Source of the DNA: Pseudomonadota bacterium
GTDB taxonomy: Bacteria; Pseudomonadota; Gammaproteobacteria; Steroidobacterales; Steroidobacteraceae
NCBI GenBank assembly: GCA_021805865.1
Contig: JAJZDX010000008.1
Location: 87,383 to 151,382, forward strand
Length of the DNA: 64,000 nucleotides
Reading direction: 5' to 3'
Part shown: positions 55,155 to 62,724 of the stretch, one piece after another
How positions within the stretch are numbered: the first letter of the stretch is position 1
Layout of the letters: each line of letters opens with the position of its first letter
Program-made: the position numbers and the translations under genes
The notes under the pieces: model-generated
Database searches by the model: none
What the model saw: the letters and a program-made list of their open reading frames with translations, nothing else
What the model was told of the DNA's origin: nothing

Positions 55155-55190
55155 GCAGTAGGTGCCCTCCGCAGGAGGGAATGGAGAGGA
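55155..55190 (+). promoter_or_regulatory. Conserved structured 5'UTR-like motif, copy B
   Basis: GCAGTAGGTGCCCTCCGCAG followed by GAGGGAATGGAGAGGA; 6-bp stem CCCTCC/GGAGGG around the same GCA loop as copy A. Sequence further upstream (GTCGTGCCCATCACC) also resembles copy A's upstream. Sits 22 bases before ATG 55213. Confidence 0.5.
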
Positions 55191-55212
55191 AGCAAGACCG
55201 AGGAGTTCCATC

Positions 55213-55545
55213 ATGACCGTCCGAATTCCCCTAACCGAAGCACAGAAGCTGTCGCTCGAGTACGCGGGCGCGCAGGAGCACGATACGACGACGGCCGAGC
55301 GCGCCCTCGCGACGGCACTCTCCGCGGAGAGCGGCAAGCTCGTTTTTGAGCCGCGGGATGCCGGGATGATTCGGTCCGCGATCAAGGGTCTGGACGCCGT
55401 CGGCGGGATGGAGGAGGGGTTCGACCCCGAATACTCGGACGAATGGCAGCAACACTGCGAAACGCTCGCGGAGCTCGCGGCCAACGTGGGCCGGTACGAG
55501 AGTCATCGCCCGCGCGCCCATCGCGCGGATGACCGCTCGCGCTGA
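55213..55545 (+). CDS. Hypothetical protein (110 aa)
   Basis: 110 residues, helical, acidic middle (GGMEEGFDPEYSDEWQQHCET). ATG 55213. Preceded by the conserved motif. No family recognised. Confidence 0.55.
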   Translation: MTVRIPLTEAQKLSLEYAGAQEHDTTTAERALATALSAESGKLVFEPRDAGMIRSAIKGLDAVGGMEEGFDPEYSDEWQQHCETLAELAANVGRYESHRPRAHRADDRSR

Positions 55546-55594
55546 GCGTCAAGACGGTGGCAGGCCGCAGCAACTGTGATCTTGGAGTGGGTCG

Positions 55595-55879
55595 GTGAAA
55601 GCAGAGAGAGGTTGTGCACAGGTTTGCGCCGCCCCGGAGTGTAATGAAGCCACACTGGACATGGGTGCGACATGCTGTCCGCACTGTGGCAAGGCGGAAC
55701 TACGGCGCACTCATCCTTCCGGCAGTTTCGATGGACGACGGCAGGCATTTATCTGTAGCACCTGCGGCGAGGAAATGGACAATGTGGATCTTCAGAGAAT
55801 ACGCCAGATGGCGAGAAGCGGTGAACTGGACAACGTTGCACCAGGCATCTCCGGCATCTTCGATCTGACCAACCACTAG
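55595..55879 (+). CDS. Zinc-ribbon-type protein (94 aa)
   Basis: 94 residues from GTG 55595 with GGAG 7 bases upstream. CAAPEC...CCPHCGK and CSTCGEEMD give two Cys pairs. Unknown role. Confidence 0.5.
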   Translation: MKAERGCAQVCAAPECNEATLDMGATCCPHCGKAELRRTHPSGSFDGRRQAFICSTCGEEMDNVDLQRIRQMARSGELDNVAPGISGIFDLTNH

Positions 55880-55935
55880 ACGCGCGGCCGCGCTGGCTGC
55901 TCTCAATTGACCCCGTCGCCCCGAGAGGTACCGAT

Positions 55936-57174
55936 ATGGCGATCATCAAGATCAAACGCCGCGACGGCAGTATCGCGTATGAGACCGAGATCAGTTCGGC
56001 GATCGGCAGTCGGGCCGCGGAGCTCGGCGAGGCGGTGGTGGAGGCGGTCGCCAAGGGTGTCTCGTTGGCGGACACCGTACTGTGCGGGGTGGACCTGCGC
56101 GGTGCGCGGCTTGCCGGCGGGGACTTCACCCGCGCCGATTTCCGATACTCGGATCTGCGCGAGGCGGATTTCTCCGGCAGTCGCCTGCCGGGGGCGAATC
56201 TCGAGCATTCCCGCGCGCAGTCCGGCGTCTTTCGGGGTGCTAACTTGGAAGGTGCGGACTTGTATCAGGTCAATGCCTCCTCCGCCGATCTGACCGGGAT
56301 CAGGGTGAAGGGAGCGAAGCTCTTCGGAGCAAAGTTCGGGCACGCGCGCTGCGCGAAGGTCTGTTTCGAGGGATGTGATTTGCGGCGCGCCGATTTCTCC
56401 CATGCCGATGTCGTCGCGGCCGTCTTTCGATCCGCGCGCCTCGAGCATGCGGTGTTTCGTAACACGCACGCGCATCACGCGAACTTCGCGGACGCGACGC
56501 TCGAGGGTGCGGATTTCACGGGAGCCGACGTGAGCCGCGCCAGCCTTGCCATCAAGCAGGTTGAGACCCTCGCGGACGGGTTGACACCTGCCGAACTTGC
56601 CGAACGGCTCGCAGACCGTCCCCCGCCGCGCGGCCTCTACGGATATGGGATCCTGATGGAGGCTTCGGACGTATTGAGGTCCTGCGGGGTGTTTCAGGAC
56701 CTCGAGCACTGCCGCAAGTCCGCTGAGAGTCTCATGGCCGCGCGCGAGCGGATGCAGCGCGTGCCGGAACCCCACCTTCTGGCGCGCGGGATCGCCGCCG
56801 CGATCACCGACGAGCTTGGTGTGGCAGAGTCCATTGCCGCTGGACTCGTCGCGCGCGCCCGTGCGCTTCCGGTTGAACTGCACGGTACGCCGATTCAGGG
56901 TGACGGTCGTGATCGCCCGCCCGCCGGCGACGCGCCAGCGTACGGTTACGGCGTGCTCGATATTCATGATCTTCCAACCGGCGCGTTCTTTTTCCGGCCC
57001 GATGCGGCACGCGCGGCGGCGGGGGAGGGTGGTCGAGTGGTGATTCTGACGGCGGTGGAAATGGATCTCGTTCCAGAGGCGGGGCAAGAGCCGAGAACAG
57101 GGAAGCGTCATTCGCGAGGCCGAGCGGCGGCATCCCGCCGGTCGCGATCACAAAGCCCGGAGGCGGGTCGCTGA
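55936..57174 (+). CDS. Pentapeptide-repeat protein
   Basis: 412 residues. Residues about 46-190 are a long pentapeptide-repeat helix (A(D/N)Lxx units such as ADFRYSDLREADFSGSRL), a DNA-mimic-type beta-helix; some family members inhibit DNA gyrase or restriction. The C-terminal half is a separate soluble domain with YGYG motifs. Function here is not established; anti-restriction or gyrase protection is a guess. Confidence 0.75.
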   Translation: MAIIKIKRRDGSIAYETEISSAIGSRAAELGEAVVEAVAKGVSLADTVLCGVDLRGARLAGGDFTRADFRYSDLREADFSGSRLPGANLEHSRAQSGVFRGANLEGADLYQVNASSADLTGIRVKGAKLFGAKFGHARCAKVCFEGCDLRRADFSHADVVAAVFRSARLEHAVFRNTHAHHANFADATLEGADFTGADVSRASLAIKQVETLADGLTPAELAERLADRPPPRGLYGYGILMEASDVLRSCGVFQDLEHCRKSAESLMAARERMQRVPEPHLLARGIAAAITDELGVAESIAAGLVARARALPVELHGTPIQGDGRDRPPAGDAPAYGYGVLDIHDLPTGAFFFRPDAARAAAGEGGRVVILTAVEMDLVPEAGQEPRTGKRHSRGRAAASRRSRSQSPEAGR

Positions 57175-57197
57175 GGCACATCCACGGGGTGAAGATA

Positions 57198-57941
57198 ATG
57201 AGCAAGAGGAAGCGTGAAGCATCCATTGAGAATCCAGAGCGGGTGATCGACACCGCGCTCAGCCGACCGACCGGCTCTCGCGGGAGGTTCCGGGAGATCG
57301 TCGAGAAATATCCCAACGCAAGTGAAGAGACCACCGGCGGGGGATGTATGGCGATGTATATCCGGTGCGGCGACGGCACGCACCTGTTGCTCACCGATCT
57401 GGGTGGCTTGGCAGTCCCCGAGAACAACGCGCGCGTGGTGCTCGTCGGTCGCTACGGCGACGATGGGGTACTGGATATCACGCCAAGCCTGCCAAAGGGC
57501 GAATACGGTGCCGTCGAGGTGAGGATCAATGACCTTGAGCGGGTAATCGATGAGGCGCTTGGTCTCACAGAGAGTGTCCGTGGCAAGTTCCGTGCGGTGA
57601 TCGAGAAGTATCGAGAGGCGAAGGAAACCACGACCGGTGGCAACTGTACCGCGATTCAGATTCCGTGCGCGGACGGCACCTATCTGTTGCTCACGGATCC
57701 ACGCGATGCGATGAGTCCGCAGGATGATGCCGAGACGGTGTGCGTGAGTCGGTACAACGATCAGGGGACGGTGGCTATCACGCCCGACCTGCACGGAGGC
57801 GAAGACGGTACCGTCGAAGTGCCTGTGGAGGACCTCGCGCGCGTGATCGACGCCGCGATAAGACGGACGCGGGAGTCGTCTGCGGCTGCCGCGGTCGACC
57901 GGCGGTCACACCGGTCGAGACCCGCCGACTTCGAACGATAA
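57198..57941 (+). CDS. Protein with internal duplication (247 aa)
   Basis: Two repeats of about 110 residues each, sharing RVID...FR.(I/V)(V/I)EKY.., a TTGG.C segment, DGT.LLLTD and RY.D.G....TP. A third partial N-terminal element of the repeat (DLARVIDAAI) closes the protein. Unknown function; internal duplication is clear from the sequence. ATG 57198 or GTG 57189. Confidence 0.6.
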   Translation: MSKRKREASIENPERVIDTALSRPTGSRGRFREIVEKYPNASEETTGGGCMAMYIRCGDGTHLLLTDLGGLAVPENNARVVLVGRYGDDGVLDITPSLPKGEYGAVEVRINDLERVIDEALGLTESVRGKFRAVIEKYREAKETTTGGNCTAIQIPCADGTYLLLTDPRDAMSPQDDAETVCVSRYNDQGTVAITPDLHGGEDGTVEVPVEDLARVIDAAIRRTRESSAAAAVDRRSHRSRPADFER

Positions 57942-58052
57942 GGGATACCGGCGCTCGATCCGGCGCAGGGTTCCCAATTGAGGATTCGGACCGTCGTTAA
58001 CGTCTAGGGAATACTCGGCGGGCTTCGGCGCTTGATCGTTGAAATCTTTCAT
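57906..58052 (-). CDS. Small hypothetical protein (48 aa)
   Basis: 48 residues after traB on the same strand, overlapping the end of the convergent gene by 36 bases. Acidic with a Pro-rich N-terminus. Low support. Confidence 0.35.
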   Translation of the reverse strand: MKDFNDQAPKPAEYSLDVNDGPNPQLGTLRRIERRYPLSFEVGGSRPV

Positions 58053-58129
58053 GTCGCGCCCTTGATGTTCAGTGAGGCGCATAACGCACCGACGGCGCCA
58101 AAGCACTTGGCGCGCCGCCTCGCCGCCGC

Positions 58130-59350
58130 TCAGCGGTTGATAGCCGTGATGACCGGCAGGCCGAGGAGCCGTGCATAGGCGCGGGTCGAGGCGCGCTCGA
58201 TCCCCGGGATGGCCGATCCCGAAGGTGCCCACCAGAAATTCGATGTGGCGAGTACCACGGTCGAATGCTCGAGCGCCGCTTCCATCCAGACCCACGGGAA
58301 GAGCTGCTCGGCACAGATCGCGATCCATGCGCGCTGCCCGTCGAGCCGGACGGGACGTTGCCACCAGGCAGGATGCAAGGTGCGATGCGTCCACGGCCGC
58401 CAGTTTCCGCCGATCAGGATGGCGGCCGCGCGAGTCACAGGAAACGGTTCGGTGTGTCCGTGGCGCGCAAGGGTCACGGCATCGGATCCTTCAGTGACGG
58501 TTCCGATGAGCCAAGTCTGTCCTGGCGGTACCGCCGCGGCGAACTCCTGCTGCGTCCCCCACAGCCACCCGTCGATGACTCCCTCGGGGAACACGAGGGC
58601 TTTCGCCCGATGGGGGACCATGCTCCCTGCGGCGATCACATCCAAGCGATCGGCGAGAGCTGCCCCGAAGCTATCGTGTTCTGGCGGCACGTGAGTATTG
58701 ACGCCCATCCAGCCGTTCGGTGCAGGCGGCGCGCCCTGCACCGCCTGCCAGCCGTTCAGGAGCACTGCGAGAATCAGGCAGGCGAGTATTCCGTCGAGCC
58801 GTGTGGCGAGTCCCTTCTCGCGCGCCCAGGGTCCCAAGGTGCGCGCGAGCGCCCATATGAATGCCATGACGAGCACGAATCCGGTAAGTCCGGTATCCGG
58901 CCACAGCACCCCGGTGACCGCGCAAGGCGAAAGCCACCCGATGCTGCCGAGCGGCGGGATACCGGCCGCGGCGGTCGCCGCCGCGACTTGCCACGGGCGT
59001 CGTGCGAACGTCCACGGTATCGCGAGGAGTGCGCTCGATACGATCCATCCGCCGTAGGCGTAGAGGCCGTGACCCGGTCCCCAATACCCGTGGATCGCCC
59101 CCGGGATGCTTGCCGTCCCAATGAGGTAGTACGCGAGCGCCGCGGCGAGGCGGCGAGGGGCGTCGGGCAAGAGGATGATCGCGAGCGGCAGCGAGAGAGA
59201 CAGGGCTGGCGCGAGGAGACCCCCGCGCGTGAAGAGCCAAGCTGCGCCGCCGAGTGCGGCGAGCAAGACGGGGACGGCGCGCCGCATGCTCACATCGACG
59301 GGACTCACATTGCGGAGCGCGCCTCGGCGTAGCCAGTCAGCGGTACGCAT
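58130..59350 (-). CDS. traB: Conjugal transfer protein TraB (nitrilase/Lnt-like)
   Basis: 406 residues. Eight or so membrane helices in the first 220 residues, then a carbon-nitrogen hydrolase domain with KALVFPEGVIDGW (catalytic Glu) and WIAICAEQLFPWVW (catalytic Cys). This is the layout of Ti-plasmid TraB/Lnt-like proteins, which act on the outer membrane or lipoproteins to help conjugation. Overlaps the traM-like gene by 14 bases. Confidence 0.75.
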   Translation of the reverse strand: MRTADWLRRGALRNVSPVDVSMRRAVPVLLAALGGAAWLFTRGGLLAPALSLSLPLAIILLPDAPRRLAAALAYYLIGTASIPGAIHGYWGPGHGLYAYGGWIVSSALLAIPWTFARRPWQVAAATAAAGIPPLGSIGWLSPCAVTGVLWPDTGLTGFVLVMAFIWALARTLGPWAREKGLATRLDGILACLILAVLLNGWQAVQGAPPAPNGWMGVNTHVPPEHDSFGAALADRLDVIAAGSMVPHRAKALVFPEGVIDGWLWGTQQEFAAAVPPGQTWLIGTVTEGSDAVTLARHGHTEPFPVTRAAAILIGGNWRPWTHRTLHPAWWQRPVRLDGQRAWIAICAEQLFPWVWMEAALEHSTVVLATSNFWWAPSGSAIPGIERASTRAYARLLGLPVITAINR

Positions 59351-60038
59351 GCCGCGCGCCGACGGCCGGTCCGCACTGGGAGCTCAACTGCCTAGCGAGT
59401 GCAATGGCCTTTGCGGCCTCCGCTGCGCCATCGCGCTGGCCGAGCTTCCATGCGCCGATGAGCAGAACCCCGATCAGCACACCGACTGCGGCGGTGAGAA
59501 AGTACGCCTTCCAGTCCGCCGCGCCAGCGGTGCGCCCGGCTTTGAAGACATCGGTGTGAGTCGGTGCCGCCGGAGTGGATGGCGGCGATGCGGGTTCGAG
59601 GGTACCGCCTGCGGGCGGTTCCGGTACCGCCGCGCGCTGAAGCGCGCGGATCAGTTCGCTTTCGATGCGACCGATACGCTCACCGAGAAGGTGGTCCACG
59701 TGCGCCACGATCTCGCCCGGGGCAGCCTTGATGGCGAGGTCGACCTCTTCATGCTTGCGGATGCTCGTCGCAATCTGTTCGGCGAGCGCGGCGATCTGCG
59801 GCTGAACGGTGCTCTCGACCGTCTCGCGCAGTCCGGCAATGACATCGGCGCGCCCGACCACCCGCGCCCAGACCCATGCGCAGATCGCAACGAGCGGCGA
59901 GGATGAGGACTCTTCGATGGGGAACCCCGCGCGCGCGAGCGTGCCCAGGATGAGATTCACCTCTTCTTGTTCACGTTCGTTGAGCGGGGTTTTACCGCGC
60001 ATGTCGAGGAAGATTTGCTGGCTCGTCGAGTACGCCAT
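59337..60038 (-). CDS. traM: TraM-like protein
   Basis: 233 residues. Helical N-terminal half (ETVESTVQPQIAALAEQIATS, coiled coil), Pro-rich linker and one C-terminal membrane helix (YFLTAAVGVLIGVLLIGAWKL). Third gene of a traK-traL-traM order transcribed away from oriT, as in RP4 Tra1; call is from synteny more than sequence. Confidence 0.55.
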   Translation of the reverse strand: MAYSTSQQIFLDMRGKTPLNEREQEEVNLILGTLARAGFPIEESSSSPLVAICAWVWARVVGRADVIAGLRETVESTVQPQIAALAEQIATSIRKHEEVDLAIKAAPGEIVAHVDHLLGERIGRIESELIRALQRAAVPEPPAGGTLEPASPPSTPAAPTHTDVFKAGRTAGAADWKAYFLTAAVGVLIGVLLIGAWKLGQRDGAAEAAKAIALARQLSSQCGPAVGARHAYR

Positions 60039-60041
60039 GAG

Positions 60042-60824
60042 CTATTCCTCGTTGTCCTCATCCGTCTCGCCCTGCGATGGCGCGAGCGCCTCGATTCGCG
60101 CGAATTGCTTCGCCGCGGCGCGGAACCAGGCATCGAGCGCGAGCTTGTACCCGTAGGGCAGCGGCTTGCCGTCGAGTCCTTGTGCATAGACCTCATGGAA
60201 CGGCCTTCGGCCGATCGCATCGGTGAGCTCATCATTGAGTTCCGGGAGTGCGGTCTCGATCCATCCGCCGCCGTCCTCGCGCACGATTCCCTTGCGCAAT
60301 GCGGAGGAGTCCCATCGCCAGAACTTCTCGGCCGCGCCGAAATAGGTGTTCTTCACGATCGCGCCGACCGCGTAGCGATGTGGCAAGGCGCGGTGCCGGA
60401 ACTCGAGCGCGGTCACGCAGTCCTTGCTGCGATTGAGCAGCCAGACGGGGATGGCGTTCGTATCGCGCAGCACTTCGGATGCAATGGCGAGCGCGCCATC
60501 GAATGCCCTGGGTCCAATCTGCGCCGGCAGATTCACCAGAAGCCGGATCTCCTGGCTGCTGTTCATGACCTTCGCGATGCGGTTCGCGAGCTCAATCCAG
60601 CCAATCTCCCGGGAGAGATCAAAGAGATCAGCGGCCAGCACCAAGCCGCCAGGGGCGAGTCCGTCCTTGCCGCACACATCCGGATTCGAGAGGTCGGCGT
60701 CGACCACCATGAGAGAGGGACGCTTGTCCTTGGGCAACGTCATGTAGTAGTGCACGAAGGCACGTGTGAAGAGGCTCTTGCCGACGCCGCCCTTATCACC
60801 GTCGATGAAATAGGATTTGAGCAT
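60042..60824 (-). CDS. traL: TraL-like ParA/MinD-family ATPase
   Basis: 260 residues. Deviant Walker A IDGDKGGVGKSLFT (Lys8-type GG-GKS with the second Lys upstream) and DADLSNPD, as in the ParA/MinD family and in RP4 TraL. ATG 60824 has GAGGGA upstream; a GTG at 60839 overlapping the traK stop is the alternative. Probably positions or stabilises the transfer apparatus. Confidence 0.75.
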   Translation of the reverse strand: MLKSYFIDGDKGGVGKSLFTRAFVHYYMTLPKDKRPSLMVVDADLSNPDVCGKDGLAPGGLVLAADLFDLSREIGWIELANRIAKVMNSSQEIRLLVNLPAQIGPRAFDGALAIASEVLRDTNAIPVWLLNRSKDCVTALEFRHRALPHRYAVGAIVKNTYFGAAEKFWRWDSSALRKGIVREDGGGWIETALPELNDELTDAIGRRPFHEVYAQGLDGKPLPYGYKLALDAWFRAAAKQFARIEALAPSQGETDEDNEE

Positions 60825-60835
60825 GGCGGCGTCCC

Positions 60836-61321
60836 TCACTGCTCACCGATGAAATTGCCGCGGCGCTTCTTGCGTCCCGCGCCGCCGGTACCGTCTTCCT
60901 CGCCGTCCGCGAGGAGGCGTCGCAGTTCGTCGTTCGCATCGCCGCTCTTGGCGGGGGCGTCCGCTGCGGTACTGGCGCGCGCCGCCGCAGTGTTCGCCGC
61001 AGCGCGCTTGGCGCGCGGGATGCGTGTGCCCCGCGCCGGCCGGCCGCGCGCCTTCATGAGCGCGGCGCGCAGGATCTCGGGCTTTACGCTGGGGGCGGCG
61101 GCGACGACTGCCGCGAGCATTTCATCGAAATCGGCACCGGCCGCGACGAGCTGCTTGATCACCGGCGCGAGGCTCGCGAAGGTCGCTTGCACGGCCTGCT
61201 GTTCGGACTCGGCGTGCCGCAGCGCTTCGCGAGCCTGCAAGAGCTTGAGCATCGCCGGCACGAGACCGAGCAATTCGGTCTTGATCTGATCGAGGCCGGT
61301 TTCGGCCACATCGGTATTCAT
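60836..61321 (-). CDS. traK: TraK-like oriT-binding protein
   Basis: 161 residues. Helical N-terminal half, basic Ala/Arg/Lys-rich C-terminal half (PRAKRAAANTAAARASTA, GRKKRRG). First gene leftward from the oriT-like region, as traK in RP4 Tra1, where TraK bends oriT DNA. ATG 61321 has GGAG 7 bases upstream. Call from synteny and composition. Confidence 0.5.
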   Translation of the reverse strand: MNTDVAETGLDQIKTELLGLVPAMLKLLQAREALRHAESEQQAVQATFASLAPVIKQLVAAGADFDEMLAAVVAAAPSVKPEILRAALMKARGRPARGTRIPRAKRAAANTAAARASTAADAPAKSGDANDELRRLLADGEEDGTGGAGRKKRRGNFIGEQ

Positions 61322-61572
61322 GCGCGTCTCCACGCCCCGTCGAGGGGCTGCTGCGCGCGGCGGGATGCCGCGCCCGTCTCAGCCCATTCCCCGCGCGGAG
61401 TGCAGGCGCTGCGTGCAGCGCTTCCGTGCGGGGCTTGACGCGCCCCGGCGTGGGAGTGGGGTAGCGGGCGGAGCGGTGCCGCGCGCAACGGCGCGACGGG
61501 CGCGCGGCAAAGGGAATGGCGTAATGGGCGCAGGCGCTGGCGGATGGCCGACGATGTGCCAAAGGGGTGTCG

Positions 61573-61730
61573 GGGTGCGTGAGCACCCTGACCAAGGTGG
61601 GGTAGCCCCGGGGTGCGAGAAGTGGCGCAGCCACGCCGAGCGCCGGGGGCGGTGGGTCACAGGAGGGGGCCGCGTAAGCGGCAAAGTGCGCGTAAGCGCA
61701 CCCCCGAAATGTGACACAACCCCTTACCTT
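61573..61730 (+). other. oriT: oriT-like region between traK and traJ
   Basis: Within the 440-base divergent gap (61322-61761): hairpin GGGTGC-GTGA-GCACCC (61573-61588), arms GTCACA (61656-61661) and TGTGAC (61710-61715) enclosing two hairpins with GTAA loops, CCGC-GTAA-GCGG (61670-61681) and GTGCGC-GTAA-GCGCAC (61686-61701), then TACCTTGT (61725-61732), one mismatch from the YATCYTG nick-site pattern of MOBP relaxases. The nick position is a guess. Confidence 0.5.
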
Positions 61731-61761
61731 GTACGGATTTTGAGTGAGGACTTTTGCTGCA

Positions 61762-62202
61762 ATGGCTTTGGCGGGTGAACGAACCGGGGATGCACAGATC
61801 GCGCAACAGACCGCTGCGCTCGATGTGATCGTGCACGTACGGATCGCGCGCGAGGATGCGAAGCGATTGCGTGCTCGCGCGCGCCAGCTCGGCTGTTCGC
61901 TCTCGGAGCTCCTGCGCGCCGCGGCGCTCGGCGCCGGGCGCGTGATGCCAGGGGACGTGCGCCAGAACGCCACGGCCGTCGCCGCGGCGGCACCGGAAGA
62001 GCCGGAGCCGGTCCACCAGAAGGTGCCGCTGCCAAAGAGCGCGGAGGCGGCCGAGGTGGCACGTGCCGGCCGGATGCTGAAGTCGATGTATCCCGGCCGC
62101 GATAAGCGGTGGACGCCCGCCGAGCGCGTGCGCTGGTGGCGCACGGTGGATGAACTCATGGACACCGCGCGCGCGTGCCTGCGCGCGGTGCAGTCACGAT
62201 GA
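61762..62202 (+). CDS. traJ: TraJ/MobC-like relaxosome accessory protein
   Basis: 146 residues. RHH-like block VIVHVRIAREDAKRLRARAR then LGCSLSELLRAAALG, followed by a helical C-terminal part with RWTPAERVRWWRTVDEL. Directly after the oriT-like region and before the relaxase gene, as TraJ in RP4; expected to bind oriT and guide the relaxase. ATG 61762; GTG 61744 is possible. Confidence 0.65.
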   Translation: MALAGERTGDAQIAQQTAALDVIVHVRIAREDAKRLRARARQLGCSLSELLRAAALGAGRVMPGDVRQNATAVAAAAPEEPEPVHQKVPLPKSAEAAEVARAGRMLKSMYPGRDKRWTPAERVRWWRTVDELMDTARACLRAVQSR

Positions 62203-62244
62203 GCGGATCTGCGAACCGAGAGTCACATCTATGAAGAGGTCGCT

Positions 62245-62670
62245 ATGACAACGATGACGATCCAATTTGCGAATGGCCGCACACAGACCCTGTCTGCGAG
62301 GGCGATTCTGTGGCGTGTAGCACTGGTAGCCCTCGTCCCGTCGATTCTGATGATGGTTCCCATTCGTCGCATCGAGGGAGCGCACGCCGCCGCCGTCTTG
62401 CGACCCACGATGGAGCGCATTGCGGACCACGGCGGCGCTGCTGCGGATATGTGGCTGATCGCGCACTTCGGCGAGGAGTGGCGACTACCGGCCGCCGCGG
62501 CGGCCGGTGATCCAGAGGCGCTGTACCTGCAGGGTCGCATGCTCACGTACCGTGGCCACCCGCGCGCCGGGCGGCGCCTCATTCAGCGTTCTGCGGCAGA
62601 CGGATATTCCTGCGCGGTCATGGAGCAGGATCTGCATCGCAAGAACTCGGTCTTCTCGTCGTGCGGGTGA
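62245..62670 (+). CDS. Small membrane-associated protein (141 aa)
   Basis: 141 residues, one N-terminal membrane helix (VALVALVPSILMMV), then Ala-rich helices with Sel1-like look (AAGDPEALYLQGRMLTYRG). Between traJ and traI. Ribosome site AGAGG. Unknown; could be a transfer accessory or entry exclusion factor. Confidence 0.5.
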   Translation: MTTMTIQFANGRTQTLSARAILWRVALVALVPSILMMVPIRRIEGAHAAAVLRPTMERIADHGGAAADMWLIAHFGEEWRLPAAAAAGDPEALYLQGRMLTYRGHPRAGRRLIQRSAADGYSCAVMEQDLHRKNSVFSSCG

Positions 62671-62691
62671 CAGCACGCGGACCGGGGACGG

Positions 62692-62720
62692 TAACTATCC
62701 CGCCACGCGGGAGTTGAGGG
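62692..62720 (+). repeat. Orphan CRISPR-repeat core on traI ribosome site
   Basis: The 26 bases 62695-62720 (CTATCCCGCCACGCGGGAGT plus TGAGGG) match repeat 7 at 24 of 26 positions and repeat 19 at 24 of 26, including the CCCGC/GCGGG hairpin and 3' handle. The first 10 bases of the full repeat are missing. Its final GAGGG is the Shine-Dalgarno sequence 4 bases before the relaxase ATG. Confidence 0.85.
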
Positions 62721-62724
62721 AGAG

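Noticed and set aside
61321..61778. Rightward frame across the traK-traJ gap
   Set aside because: Composition changes along it, no ribosome site, and it covers the hairpins expected for oriT.
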